The translations under genes and the position numbers were made by a program. This document shows positions 1-11,483 of a DNA stretch of 64,000 nt, piece after piece (within the stretch, counting starts at the first letter, position 1; each line of letters opens with the position of its first letter). The notes below the pieces were generated by a model. That model did not search any database, had not been told where the DNA came from, and was given only the letters and a program-made list of their open reading frames with translations. The stretch lies in assembly GCA_047967505.1 (NCBI GenBank), contig CM106540.1, one strand, 5' to 3'. This DNA is from Dipteris shenzhenensis. Its lineage: Eukaryota > Polypodiophyta > Polypodiopsida > Gleicheniales.

Positions 1-1110
1 CTCACATTACATACTCATTCCTGTACCTCTCCAGACACACATGGCTATTGGAAACTGGGGTACCTATCCATACACATGGCTATGATATTCTACTATGCTT
101 TTATTGCCATTCTTATCGATATGAAGCATTATTATCAAGCCCTATATGTATGTCCTTACTCTTATGTATGTGCATTGATCTTGGTGAGGGATGAGAGACA
201 GGGTTTATGATCCCTTATTATATCCAAGGCCCCCTAACGGGGGTTCTTTGCTTATTAGATTACTCCCAAATCCTTATGCCATTTGTTAATTATGCAAGGA
301 ATCCCTTCAAAAACTACAGCTCCACTAACCAAATGAGGGGTGAAGGCCACCACCTCCAACAACAGCATGAAAGGAAGCTTGAGTACTCACATAGGTGAGA
401 AAGAGGGCTAGTTCACAACGATGGGTGGAGGAGGCTCTCACCTCCATGACAGTTCAAGGGTTTATAAGGGAGTTGTAAGGTTCAAAAGGGGGATAAGGTT
501 GAGAGAGCCGACTAGGAGTTCCAAGGTTTAGAGAGGGTTGTAGGGTTCAGGAGGAGTCCAGGGTTGAGGAGTGGAGAGCTAGTATCCTTCATGACTTCAA
601 GGGATAAAGGGTTGAGAAGAGAGGAAGGTGGAGGTGGAGGGAGGAGGAGGAGGAGGGAGGATGAGAAGGGTGGAGGAGGGAGGAAGAGAAGGGAGGAGGA
701 AAAGGAGGAGGAGGGAGGAATAGGAGAAGAATCCTGGGGGAGGATGGGACATTTCAAGGTGAGAGCATGTTATCACACGATAGTGTTGAGGGAGCATGGA
801 CCCAAGGGAGACCAATCACATGAATACAATAGTAAACTTGAACACTAAACCTCAAAGAATGGGGCATCATTCCATTGAGAGAGATTTATATGTGTTGGTC
901 TCTACACGTATATAGGTACCTCTAAGTTGGGACGTCTTTTATAGGGGACCTCTTGGACAAGAGTTTCATCACACTTTGGGGGGAGCTTTTGGGTCTCTAC
1001 ACAAAGTTGGACAAACTCATGAGAACCCCCACAAATTGGGGTAATCTCATGAGTTCCCCCACAAAATGGGGGAACCTCATTAACCCCTCTACAAAGTGGG
1101 GGACCTCAAA
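1..1110 (-). repeat. Inverted, diverged Gypsy-type LTR (partial)
   Basis: On the minus strand this stretch parallels the better-preserved LTR at 60,943-62,203. Shared parts, in the same order, are a G-rich minisatellite (about 985-1,100), a TATA-like stretch, a short block with 'tccatgctccct', a CCT-rich pyrimidine tract (plus-strand GGAGG at 600-730) and 'gaaccctggaa'-like units (480-570). The GGAGG tract creates long low-complexity reading frames that are not genes. The inner boundary lies before position 1 or near it, and no target duplication can be tested. Family assignment rests on this order of blocks, not on end-to-end identity. Confidence 0.5.
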
Positions 1111-1114
1111 AAGT

Positions 1115-1412
1115 GTAGGCCTTTAATCTTTCTCTCTCTAGTTTTAGTCTTTCTCTATCTAGATCCTAATTTTGCAAGTACAATTGAATCTTTTCTAAAG
1201 AGGGTTTTTCTATCCTCATCCTTTTAGATTCATCATACTATCTTTCAGGCTCAAGATATTACAAGTAGAGCTTTGCTGCTACTCTACACTCACAATGATC
1301 TCATCTTCATTGCTCTAGACTACACTTTCGATCCTTGTTGCCATAGGGTGAACACATGTGTGATACCATATATACATTGATGATGACCAGCCCAATGAAC
1401 CATACTTCAACA
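1115..1412 (-). repeat. Candidate 3' LTR of old Copia element
   Basis: Read on the minus strand, a purine-rich tract (1,413-1,425) is followed at once by TGTTGAAGTATGG, the usual order of polypurine tract and 3' LTR start. It lies just downstream of the Copia RNase H remnant. The outer end near 1,115 is a guess from a possible terminal CA. A related fragment with the same terminal motif lies at 10,227-10,295. Confidence 0.4.
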
Positions 1413-1489
1413 CTCCCTCATCATGTTGAATTATATTGATATCACAAATAAATAGACATGCTTTGGCAAATAAATTTACAACTTGGTGC

Positions 1490-3020
1490 TTAGAGAAACA
1501 ATGAACTAGCTAAACAATCCCTTCTTCCACTTGATGTCAATGTGATTTGAGCTCTCATGATCTTTTGGATTCTTTGACAAGTAATAGCACTATATTTATC
1601 ATAAAATATGACTATAGCACCATCTTGGACTGTACCAATGATCCTCTTAGAGCCTTCGGATACATATTTCTTCCCATGCACACCATGCAAGAGGTATGTA
1701 CTTAGCCTCTATTGTAGATGATGTGACCATTTCTTGCTTCTTTCTAGGCCAAGATACCTAATGAGAATCTAGCATAACTATTTATTCTAAAACATACTTA
1801 CATTCATGGCTTCCTCCCCGATTCACATCACAAAATCCCTCAATCTATGGCATACAGGATCTCTTTTAGGTATTGTACCCTAAGATTGGATGTCCTGCTA
1901 GGGTATCTAGAAACCTTCTTCACCCCATTCCAATGGTGGATGCATGGATTTGCCATAAACTAACTCAATGGTCCTACAACATAGCAAATGTCATGACTTG
2001 TCAAAGTCGTCAAAAATAGATGAACTTACCACATGCTTGTTAATAAAGTGTAGGACCTGAAAATTTCTCACTCTACAACTTTAACATGTTGTGTCTTGTC
2101 TCAATAAGTGTACTTGGAGGTATGGCATCCAACATTCCAAAATACTCTAACATAGATTCAATACCTTGTTTGGTAAAAAAATATGCCTTCCTCTATTTTT
2201 CGTGTCTCGACACCCAAATGTAATGCAAACACTTGCATTTCAAAATGTCTACAAAAGACTGACCTTGACCTCCTTAAGTAGTTTTTTATTGTTGCTTACT
2301 ATGATGAGGTCATCCACATAGAGTGCAATGATTGTAAGAGCATTTGCATTTCTCTTCACATACAATCCATGATCAAGTTCACTTCTTGTGAACCCTTTTT
2401 GTTTGAAATAAATGTCAATCTTGTTGTACCAAGATCATGGGGCTTGATGGAGACCATAGAGTGCCTTCTTTAGCTTGTACGCTATGTGCTCAAATCCTCT
2501 TTTCACAAATCCTTCTGATTTCCTCATATATACCTCTTCTTGTAGTTCTCCATTAAGGAATTCATACTTGAAATCCATGCAATGCAAGTGTAATACCCTG
2601 CTAAAGGTAGATTGTTTTCATCCTTGCAAAACTAGTGCAAACATTTCCTCATAGTTAATGCCCTCCTGTTGAGCATACCCTTTTGCCACCAATCTTGCCT
2701 TATACTTGTCTACAGTTATATCATCTTTTTTCTTGACTTTTTTGACCCATTTGCAATCAATGACGTTCTTTCCTATGGGTGGTCTGCCAACTCTCAAACA
2801 TGATTTTTCAAAATTCCATTATATTCTTCTTCCATGGCATCAACCCATTCCTTGGATTTTTTTGCCTCTCAAAATTTGATAGGTCCTTTGACTTGAGTCA
2901 TGCAACAAATATTTTCACTCTTCTAGGCTCAATGCCCTTGATAATGGTTTGTCCCTCATCCACTATATTCTTTTTGCACCCTATCATTCTCTTGGATGAT
3001 GTCTCTTCTTGGTTATGCTA
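1490..3020 (-). pseudogene. Copia reverse transcriptase and RNase H remnant
   Basis: Conserved RT blocks are visible on the minus strand. KARLVAKGYAQQEGINYEE is near 2,650-2,700. The block equivalent to 'MDVKSAFLNGDLEEEVYM' reads MDFKYEFLNGELQEEVYM near 2,530-2,580. The catalytic ALYVDDLI motif is near 2,300-2,330. The RNase H block STIEAKYIPLAWCAWEE lies near 1,680-1,715, followed by a decayed 'AI.LSKNP..H...HIDIK' region. The catalytic YVDD is intact, but stops and frameshifts between blocks rule out function. A Copia RT-RNase H is normally about 500 residues; the span here fits that length. Confidence 0.8.
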
Positions 3021-4440
3021 ACCATGAGATGCATTCTCTGCCTAAGAACTTGTAAATTTTCTACAAGATATTCCCCCATTCCGTTGACTTTTCCCATGCT
3101 TAGTAGCATGCCATCAAATATTTCCATGGATGTTTGTAAATTTGCATCTCTAGCATTGTGAACCACTTGTTTCTTTGTTCTTCCATCTAATTTGGCATAA
3201 CCATGATGACAAGTATCTTGCTTTACCTTCTCATGAAATCCCACATCATGAGAAGAAAACATTTTATGTGCTATAAGGTTGGATAGATTATAATCTCTAT
3301 GCTCCTCTACAAACCCAACCAAAATTTATTTCTCACTCTGGGAATAAAACTTACCCCTCTTGTACTTTGACACATGAGCATAGGTAGTTGATCCAAACAC
3401 TTAGAGATGCTAGCTTATGTCCACTGCATGCTTCCTCTAGTGTCCTAACTTGTAAAGCATTAGTAGGGGGTCAATTCAAGAAATAAACGTACAAATTTCT
3501 TCTACCCAAAACTTGTTAGACATGTCATTTGTTTGCATCATGCTTCGTGCATATTCAAAATGGCATGGTTCTACTACACTCTATTGATGTGTTTTAAGTA
3601 AGGAAAACTCTTTGAGTATTTCCCATTGCTTAAACATCCTAGTAAAGGTTTTGGAGACATATTCTTTCCCATTTTTGGATTTAAGGCATTTGATTTGACA
3701 ACCTAACTGAGCTTTAACTAACAACCTAACTTAGATTTTTAACTGAGTTTTTGCCATAGTCTTGAACTCTTTGAGCTTTGCAAGTAGTTCAAAACTTTGC
3801 TTCATGGTGTAGACAAATATCTTCCTTTTATAGTGATCAAAATGTGACAAAGTATTTGCTACCACTGAGTGATGGTGTAGTAGTCATGCTCCCTACTATA
3901 CCATGATGCAACAACTCTAGTGGTCTTTTGGCTCTTGTGGCTTGAACCTAGGAGAAGATTACCTATGTTGTTTCCCATAAACACATCCTTTACAAAAATC
4001 TCCCTCTTGTTTGATGGGATTACTTTGACCATATTCTTTCATTCAAGTAATTGCATGGATTTGAAGTTATATGCACCTACATTTGGTGCCATAACTGAGA
4101 ATCTATATATACAACCATGCATAATCTTGGACTAGGGATGGTGACCACAAACTTTAAAAATTTCTATATCTCAACCTATGTCCAATAATCTCTTTTTGAG
4201 TGAACAAGATCAGTGCCATCTTGTCAACAAAGAGAGTTTGAATCTTTTAATCAACACATTGGATGACTAACAGTAGATTCATGAAAGTCTCGACACATAA
4301 AGAACATCATAAATAAAGTTTACCTTCCCATTTGGAAGCTGAGCTACTATGTCACCAATTCCTTTCACTAGAATTGGATGATTCTCTCCTAGATTAACAT
4401 TTGGAGCTCTCTTGACTAAATCAAGTGTCTTGAACAAATT
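3020..4440 (-). pseudogene. Copia integrase remnant
   Basis: The minus strand shows GFCKGCVYGKHR near 4,000 (the pre-integrase HHCC zinc region), a core scrap KNGKEYVSKTF near 3,650, and a C-terminal part with HVSKYKRGKFYSQSEK and VGFVEEHRDYNLSN near 3,300-3,390. The longest open piece is 112 codons (2,984-3,322). Stops and frame changes separate the blocks. In the intact enzyme this protein joins element cDNA to chromosomal DNA; here it cannot be made. Confidence 0.7.
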
Positions 4441-5200
4441 ATATTAGCAACACATGTGATGTGATCCATCAAAATCCACTATCCACACCTCTGAGTTAGT
4501 TTTCTTTGATGCACTCAATCCTATGCATAATTTTATTTTCTTGAGATATCTAAGGTCTTTGCATGACCTATCTATGCTAATTGGGATCCTTGTCATTGCA
4601 CAACACATTTTGCTTGAGGCATTAACCCTTGCTTATCCATTAGGAGCATACTCTACTTCTACTACATGTGCCCTCAATTCTTTGTTACCATTGTTGCCAA
4701 GTCCAACCTTTGTCTTGTTATGGTATTCTCTAAAAATGTGACCCAACTTGCCACATTCACAGCATTTTATTTTTCTCTTTGTAGGTGGCACTACTTTGCA
4801 ACTTTGATATCTGTATTGGCTTTGAATACCCTTGTTTTGGCTTGGACTTAGAAATTTCACCATGTTGTGCATTCCTCTGAGGCATCATTCCTTTGAACTA
4901 CATATTGTACATCTTTGCCAGTACTGCATGGTCATCCCTCAATCCTTTTTTCCAATCCTCCTCTTGGTTTAATAGGCCTATCAATTCATCAGACCTTATA
5001 GACGTGTGTCTTGCAATCACTTCGACCTAAGGCTCTCATAGGGTGGGGGTAGACTTTGGAGTATTTGTTCAAAAATATCCATGTTTTCCATTTGAATGCC
5101 ATTCTCAATTAGTTTTTCCTTGAGGATATTCATCTTGTTTATATCATCCAACAATACATCACCTTCTCCCATATAGAGATTGTCCAACTATGCCTTCAAA
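4440..5200 (-). pseudogene. Copia gag and protease-proximal remnant
   Basis: A zinc-knuckle sequence KCCECGKLGHIFREYHNK lies at about 4,740-4,800. It keeps C-x2-C-x4-H, but tyrosine stands where the fourth ligand, cysteine, should be. Upstream on the minus strand, near 5,045-5,120, LQSLPPPYESLRSK matches the gag segment that ends 'LLxSLPxSYxxL'. A protease-proximal WIVDFDGSHHM sequence lies near 4,460-4,490, a decayed form of the W-x-x-DSGAS-x-H motif. The broken zinc ligand and the stops show a dead copy. Confidence 0.65.
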
Positions 5201-5689
5201 TTAAGGTGTGTAACCAATGTCTTGCCTTATAAATGGATGTCAATGTAGTTCATATCTCAAACATGTTTGTCAAATGCATCACTTGGGAAAATACTATATT
5301 ATTTAGGCATATTGTAAATATATCATTGGTTTGGCATTACTATCATCATAGGATTCATTTTGTGCTTGTGGAGCACTTTGTGATAAAGCTAGCCATTTTC
5401 CATCAACAAGTTCCCATAACTTGCTACTCATATCCATTGCTTTGTCATTCAAGTCATTATAGGAATCCTTTTGTGCTTGTGTGGGGAATTTTGCACTGAA
5501 GTTAGCACTTTTCCATCAACACATTCCCACCACTTCCGACTCATAAAGAGATTCTTTCTTTAGAATTTCAAGATGTAGAAATTACTCCTATCAAATGTAA
5601 GAGTGTTTGGCGGCATACAAAATTATCCCATTGATGACATCTTGATGATAAATAAATCACTTGTACCCACTGATAGTTCGCTATCTGAG

Positions 5690-6115
5690 TTTAATTTCCC
5701 ATCTAAGAAATGCACAATGAAGATCAAGATGTGCTCTTTGCTCTGGTTTAAAAAGCTTTGAATTCAACACTCTGAACAAAAAGTTATTGAGTCCCCAAAA
5801 TTTTGATGCCTTTGTATGCCAAAATGAGTGAAATTTTGGCCTTTTGATGACCATAATTGGTTTTCTCGTTGGAAGTGAATGGAGATTTAAAGCACCTTGG
5901 AGAATTTTAAAGGCTTCACCACTTAGTGGGTTTTGTAAGGAAAAAGCCTTTTTTGGGGGATGGAGACTCCAAAATTTCCAAGTCTTCATGTGGGAAATTT
6001 GTTGTTTGGATTTAAAAAAATCCCCTTGTGCAAAATATTCTCCTAAGTGCACTTCTATGCGACTTGAACCCACAACCTCTAGTGTAGTATACTGAGAGTG
6101 TTACCACTAAGGTAA
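5690..6115 (-). repeat. Candidate tRNA-derived SINE
   Basis: Read on the minus strand there is an A-box-like TACCTTAGTGG (6,104-6,114; one mismatch to TRGCNNANNGG) and a B box GGTTCAAGTCG (6,060-6,070), 33 bases apart. That spacing is normal for an internal RNA polymerase III promoter. The boxes head a moderately G+C-rich block reading to about 5,690. No tRNA cloverleaf or CCA end is evident. The 130-codon frame across it (5,681-6,073, minus) resembles no protein I know. The 3' end and target duplications are not resolved. Confidence 0.5.
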
Positions 6116-7276
6116 AGACAACTCATGCAAAGTAAAGTGAAAGAAATACTATATGATAACACTTTTGTCTTATCTTTGAAGATAGGCCATGTGGAAGAGA
6201 ATTTAGAATTTACTATTTGATGCACCACAACATTCTCTCCAATCTCCTTCTTCATGATCATTTGGCAACCTTGATCCTTCTTATTGCCTTCTCTCCCTAC
6301 TTCTCCACTCCTTGTTCAACCATATGATCTCCTCCAAGCTCCTTCCTCTCTTATCCATTTGGATGCTCTTTTCTTCTTCTCTTCCTCCAAGAATTCTCTC
6401 AGCGATTGGTTTCATGTCTTGCACAATGTAGCCCTATAATGCCTTAGAGATTCTATTAACCTCTAGTATGAGCTCTTCCTTGTTTGCATGACTCTCCTTG
6501 TTACGCGCGCTGCTATTTGTTACACTAACCTCTTCAGCCTTTGAGCTTTCTATGTTTGCATACAGTTCATCTTCACCTACTCCCTTCAGGCTTCTTGTCC
6601 TATAGCCAAGCTTGTTATTTGCCCATAAATCTGGTAGCATGCTAATGTAGAAGTGTTGTGTTTCTACTAGTTTTCTTCACAATACCTTCTAGATAGGAGC
6701 TTGCAATTCATTGTTGTCTCCAATTGTACCTTGTATTTGCTCACAACCACCATTTATAGAAATGGTCTTCTATCTTCCTAAGCTTTCTACGTGGTCACTA
6801 CAACCCATCTTTAGGCCGTTTTTTCTCGACCTCTTTTGTGTTGTTTGTTGCAACTCATCTCATTTTGGTTATTGTCCATCATTTATCTTCTACTCTATGC
6901 ATGGCTGCTTCAACCTCTTTGTTGAAGTTTTGAGGTCTTCTAGGATGGTGCTTACTTGCGAGCTTTTGCTGGTGTATGTCAATGCTCCTTGTTTAAACCT
7001 CTTCTTGACAAAAATCAATTGTTGTGTAGCTCCTACTTGAGCTCTCTTAGTTTTTTCTGTAGGATTCTTTGTCTGTGGTGCTTCCTCTTAGTTCAAGGTT
7101 TCTTTCTAAGCTTCCGCTAATGGGAGCCTTCTTACTAGAGTGTTCTTTCTTTATTGTGTCTTACTATAGGCTCTTTCACTTTGAGTCCTTGTTGTAGCCT
7201 TATGCAAGAGTTATTCTTTGTGAAATTTTCTTCAATGCAACTTCTTTCATGTTTTTCTGCACGCACTTCTTTACTT
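6116..7276. other. Spacer without recognised features
   Basis: AT-rich sequence with small open frames up to about 109 codons (6,711-7,040, plus) but no recognisable protein family, splice structure or codon pattern. The stretch 5,251-5,690 on the other side of the SINE candidate is equally blank. Confidence 0.5.
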
Positions 7277-7281
7277 ATTCA

Positions 7282-7824
7282 TGTTGGTGAATTGAAAGGA
7301 AAGCATGGAGTGAACACAAACTGAGAATTCTTGCTTATAGAATGAATAATGGTGAGGTCCTTAAGTAGGCACCTCTTACATGATCACTAACATCACTGAT
7401 GACCTCTAAGCTCCACAATCATCTCCTCAATCCGCTCCTAGATTCTCTTAATCATCCTATGTGGCTTCTACCACCACTTAACAGTGCTTATGGGCCTCGG
7501 GGGGGTCACTACGTATAAACCCTCTATACCACGTGCGTTCAAGGCATGTTTCTAAAATCCCTTATCTGTAAATTTTTCATTAATAAAATGTACCCCTTTT
7601 TTATACAAATCTATAATTTTTTTCCAAAACTATTTAAAATAGTCCCTTATGTATATTTATTTCTGTAACTTTTAGAAATAAAAAATATCCTTCTGTTGAA
7701 CTCACGTGATAGGGTTACATATGATGAGTGACCCCCCCAAGTTATGGGCATCTAACTGTGCCTCTAGCACACACACATAGAAATCAAGGTGTGCCTGGGG
7801 CATACACCTTGAGATATCCCATCA
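7282..7824 (-). repeat. 3' LTR of D1, split by a MITE
   Basis: On the minus strand it starts TGATGGGATATC and ends CACCAACA. Removing the 246-bp MITE and its 8-bp duplication leaves 289 bp, the same length as the D2 right LTR. Confidence 0.9.
7496..7741 (+). mobile_element. 246-bp MITE, copy 1 (hAT-like TSD)
   Basis: The element begins CTCGGGGGGGTCACT and ends with the inverted form AGTGACCCCCCCAAG. It sits between perfect 8-bp duplications TTATGGGC (7,488-7,495 and 7,742-7,749). The uninterrupted target is visible in the sister LTRs, for example 'gtgcttatgggcacc' near 9,330, which proves the insertion boundaries. It has no coding capacity and an AT-rich centre. An 8-bp duplication fits hAT-type transposases; the G-run terminus is unlike the hAT ends I know. 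It is younger than D1. Confidence 0.92.
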
Positions 7825-8113
7825 TACCCCCCCTCAAGGGAATGCCTCAATCTATGTCAAGGATACATCTAGTCTCATAGTTTCTCATGCCATCTGATGG
7901 TGGTCAAGGATAAATCTATGGCTAGGTTCTCATGCTAGCAAGGGGTTCCCAAGGGTGTGAAGTAAACAAAAGGGATACAAAAGACCTTCCAATGGTTATC
8001 TCCCTGCATGTACATGCACACAATGTCTGCAGGAGGTACCATGGAGCAAAACACATACACATGGCCTACATCATATGGTGACTAGAGGTGCTTACAAAAC
8101 ACAATAGTTTATT

Positions 8114-8882
8114 TCATTCATTTTGGAGGGCTATCCAGGCTAAGTACCTTGACTCAACATAAAAAAGAGATATCTGGAGCATATATGGAGATGATTCAAA
8201 AAGCATAATCTTCATAGGATGCCTCATCTTGTGGAGGCACATCAACTGAAAGTAGATTCGTAGTTTCTGACTTTGTAGTTGATTCCTTTTTGGCTCTACA
8301 AAACTTTTCCTGGTGATTGTTTTTGCCATAGTGTTTGCATGGATTGATCTTGAAGCAGTCTTTTGAGAGGTAATTAGTCTTCCCACAATGTTCGCAAGGT
8401 GAAAACTTGCCCTTCTAGACTTTTATGGCATAGGCTGTGTCATTGCCTCTCCAGAGTTCCGTGTGCCTTTCTTCTTCTTGAAGAGCAGAAATAAGACCTT
8501 CAAGGTTAGGATTAGGAAGATTTTTCAAAGTGGTAACAACATGATCATAATCTTCAGGCATACTCTAGAGCAACACTACCATTGTATCATCTGTAGTGAT
8601 TGGAGAGTTGATAGAAGCAAGTTGAGTCATGAGACTCCGCATATGATTGACATGGGCAGCCAAAGGAGTGCCACTAGCCATCTTTAATTCAAAGAAAGCA
8701 ATCTTAAGTGACAATTTTGAGATGTGAGAGCTAGCACCAAAAATAATTTCAAGCTTCTGCCAAGCTTCTGAAGGAGACTCCAAATCAAAGATGTGATGAA
8801 TATAGTCATCTCCTAAGGCAAGAGCAATGATGCCATAGGCTTTCTCCTCTCTAGTAGGATCTCTTGTCGGGCATGGTTTCAA
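8114..8882 (-). pseudogene. Copia gag (UBN2-type) remnant of D1
   Basis: The minus strand encodes a gag core with REEKAYGIIALALGDD, SEAWQKLEIIFGA and MRSLMTQLASINSPIT, typical of the Copia gag family in which helices assemble the particle shell. Downstream are two zinc-knuckle blocks: CEHCGKTNYLSKDC, with Y for the histidine ligand, and CKHYGKNNHQEKFC, with Y for the second cysteine. A stop follows the LL at 8,565. The amino end is joined abruptly to leader sequence near 8,875. D2 carries the sister copy with one knuckle intact. Confidence 0.8.
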
Positions 8883-9129
8883 CGATTTTCATGGAATGGT
8901 GACCAGTAGCGATGACCTTTCTTCAATTGCTTGCAGGTGGAGGTTTGCCCATACGAGGTATCTCCAACAGGAAGGGCTTGGAGAATGGCAGAGAAACGAG
9001 GGAGAACAAGCTCTAGCAAGATTTGGGAAGAAAGGGAAGAAATGGTGAAGATGAAGAAGAAGAAGATGGAGAAGAAGAAGATGATGTGGCACAAATGGGC
9101 TCAAGGAGGATCAAAGGGCTTTGATACCA

Positions 9130-9419
9130 TCTTTGGTGAACTAAAAGGAAAGCATGGAGTGAACACAAACTGAGAATTCTTGCTTATAGAATGAAGAAAG
9201 GTGAGGTCCTTAAGTAGGCACCTCTTACATGATGACTGACATCATTGATGACCTCTGAGCTCCACAATCATCTCCTCAATCTACTCCTAGATTCTCTTAA
9301 TCATCCTATGTGGCTTCTACCACCACCTAACAGTGCTTATGGGCACCTAACTGTACCTCTAGCACACACACATAGAAAGCAAGGTGTGCCTGGGACATAC
9401 ACCTTGAGATATCCCATCA
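9130..9419 (-). repeat. 5' LTR of D1
   Basis: Intact copy of the D-family LTR, ending at the minus-strand primer-binding site (9,117-9,129). A purine-rich GAAGAAGAAG stretch (9,030-9,080 plus) lies in the leader just inside it, as it also does in D2. Confidence 0.88.
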
Positions 9420-9424
9420 ATTCA

Positions 9425-9952
9425 AATGTGATCATTAAAATTTAACCAACATTTTTCCAAATCATACAAGCCTTTCATGAACTCAACAAACCTCTCAATA
9501 AGACTCTTAGCAAACCTTACATGCAACCCTACACAACAAACTCACACACAATTTTGAAAAATGAGTTAGCAAGGGAGAGTAAAATGCATTTGTAGGACAC
9601 ATAGTCCACCCTCTACATAGTGTGGCTCAAAATTTTTGAAACTCTGAGACACCCACATCCTAAACATGCAACTCTAACATAGTTCTAAAAATATCTCGTA
9701 TTAACTAGAAACTTACTTCTCTGGTATTATCTAAAAGAGGACACACATTTCAATACTCACTACACTCATCATAGAGGATGAGAGAGAACACAAATTTGGT
9801 TTTACAAAACATGCATTCTCTATCATACCAAAAAGATGAAAACAATACAACATATACTAAACCATAATATGGGTTGCCCTCGGTCCATAAGGACTAAACA
9901 CACCCCTTGCACACCATGACTTAAGATCCCTTCTAGATCTCTCTATCCTCCT
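9425..9952. other. Spacer without recognised features
   Basis: AT-rich sequence between D1 and the next MITE. I see no coding signal, repeat unit or RNA motif. Confidence 0.5.
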
Positions 9953-9960
9953 AACTATCT

Positions 9961-10218
9961 CTTGGGAGGTGCACTACTAAGAAACCCTAGGTATCACATG
10001 CGTTCAAGGGGTATTTAAAAAATAACTCAACTAAATTTTTTTCCCCAATAAAGATACCCTTCTTTGCTTATGAGCTAATAGAGTTTTTTCTAAACTTGAA
10101 TGAAAAAACTCCTCCTATTATTGTAAATCTATTAAAAATTTCCCAAAAGTTCCATTGAAATACCCCTCCTTTTCAATGCATGTGGTATACTAAAATTTTA
10201 TTAGGCGAACTCCCCAAG
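9961..10218 (+). mobile_element. MITE copy 2, older (258 bp)
   Basis: Starts CTTGGGAGGTGCACT and ends ACTCCCCAAG, a decayed version of the G-rich inverted terminus of the 7,496-7,741 MITE. It shares the subterminal 'cacatgcgttcaagg' block. It lies between near-identical 8-bp duplications, AACTATCT (9,953-9,960) and AGCTATCT (10,219-10,226). Confidence 0.75.
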
Positions 10219-10226
10219 AGCTATCT

Positions 10227-10295
10227 ACACATGAACATATGTCACACCACATGTACATGGATGATACCAACCCAATGACCATACTTCAAACAAGT
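10227..10295 (-). repeat. Copia LTR end fragment
   Basis: Contains 'accaacccaatgaccatac', nearly the same as 'accagcccaatgaaccatac' near 1,388-1,408 in the candidate LTR of the old Copia element. No adjoining internal region is visible. Confidence 0.35.
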
Positions 10296-11483
10296 AATAA
10301 GAGAAGTGAGTACCAGCAAAGAAACTAGTGTATCAAAATTGGATGATAATATCATGAAAATACCATTTTAAAAAAAGTTAAATATTAGATGTCTCATAGT
10401 GTTCAAAACTAAAAATATTCTTATAACATTATGGATTTATTATGAAAGAAATTAGTAAAGTACATTCATAAAAATGTGGAAAATCCTTATTACCTTAGCC
10501 TTAGAAGATGCAAGAATTCTAGCTTATAGGAGAGAAAACTTTTACATTATATGTGCCCATTTAAGTGGAAAATGTTCTACCAATTTAGATCTTACCATTC
10601 ATTTCTACATCTTGAGCATCGTTGCATTGCTTGAGCCCCACATTTTGCACACTTGGGTACTTCCATGGATTCCTAATTTTAATAAGTTTAAGATCAAATG
10701 GTTTTTATTTACTACCTATCACACTAGTTGAAAATTATTTCTATTCAATTTGATTACATATAAGTTTATTTTCAAAATTGTGGAATTAAAGCCATTTATG
10801 CTTAATTATACACAAATATGCATTAACATGAATCTAGCATGCAAGAGGTGATCTAAGCCTTCTTTGACTTTCATATGATCTTATTGTTGATGCATGATAT
10901 TCTATTTCACAAATAAACATTTGTTTCTTATTTGGTAAATTTAAAACTACTACTTATACAAGAAAGCATAACCTTTTCTAGATCTTTTGTGATTATGATC
11001 TCTTAGGGGATGCCATGGTAGTCAAGAAGATGTGGTTTTTCTAAAGCAGATATTGATGTGGCTACATTGACATGGTAGGTTATGGAAAGTGACGTGGTTA
11101 TGATGATGTGTTAGGTGACATTGTATTGTGCTAACTATAGTTAGTTGGTTGACTAGAAATTAGACTATGATAGTGGACTAATTGTAGGAGCAGAGTATCA
11201 AAAATATGGATTTTAGGTGCCAAATGTCAAACTGTAGGATGGTAAGGTTTGTTAGTATCAAAGAGGAAAATAGTTTAAAAAGAAAGGTGAGGGAAGCAAG
11301 ACAATACCATGTGGCATTAATGTAAAAAGTGGAGATAACAACCTTTTATTAAATGATATGTAGCAAACATATGCATTCTACTATCTAGAATGCTATGTGT
11401 GGAAGAAAAGAGAAGACAACTAGGGTGGTAGGTAAGAAAATTTTGACTAATATGCAGTACAGCAGTCCAATTGGTTGGCTGAA
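10296..11483. other. AT-rich spacer
   Basis: Small frames only (85 codons at 10,474-10,731, plus) and no recognisable domain. Confidence 0.45.

Larger units (their letters stand above)
1413..5250 (-). mobile_element. Old Ty1/Copia element, internal region (decayed)
   Basis: Read on the minus strand, all Copia domains can be traced in the standard order: gag with zinc knuckle, protease-proximal region, integrase, reverse transcriptase and RNase H. Each is broken by many stops and frameshifts. No 5' LTR or primer-binding site was found to the right of gag, so the element is truncated or too diverged there. It is one of the oldest-looking elements in the window. Confidence 0.8.
7282..9419 (-). 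mobile_element. Non-autonomous gag-only Copia element D1
   Basis: The element is bounded by 289-290-bp LTRs (left 7,282-7,824 with a MITE inside; right 9,130-9,419) and flanked by a perfect 5-bp duplication ATTCA (7,277-7,281 and 9,420-9,424). The minus-strand primer-binding site next to the right LTR reads TGGTATCAAAG, close to the initiator-Met tRNA site used by most Copia elements. A purine tract on the minus strand adjoins the left LTR (plus-strand CCCCCCCCTC, 7,827-7,836). The interior holds a gag remnant and no integrase, RT or RNase H, so any movement needed proteins from elsewhere. Compared with D2 (52,404-54,969) it lacks several hundred bases between gag and leader. Confidence 0.9.

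Noticed and set aside
512-848. Overlapping Gly/Arg/Glu-rich and Pro/Ser-rich frames
   Set aside because: Low-complexity GGAGG tract inside an inverted LTR.
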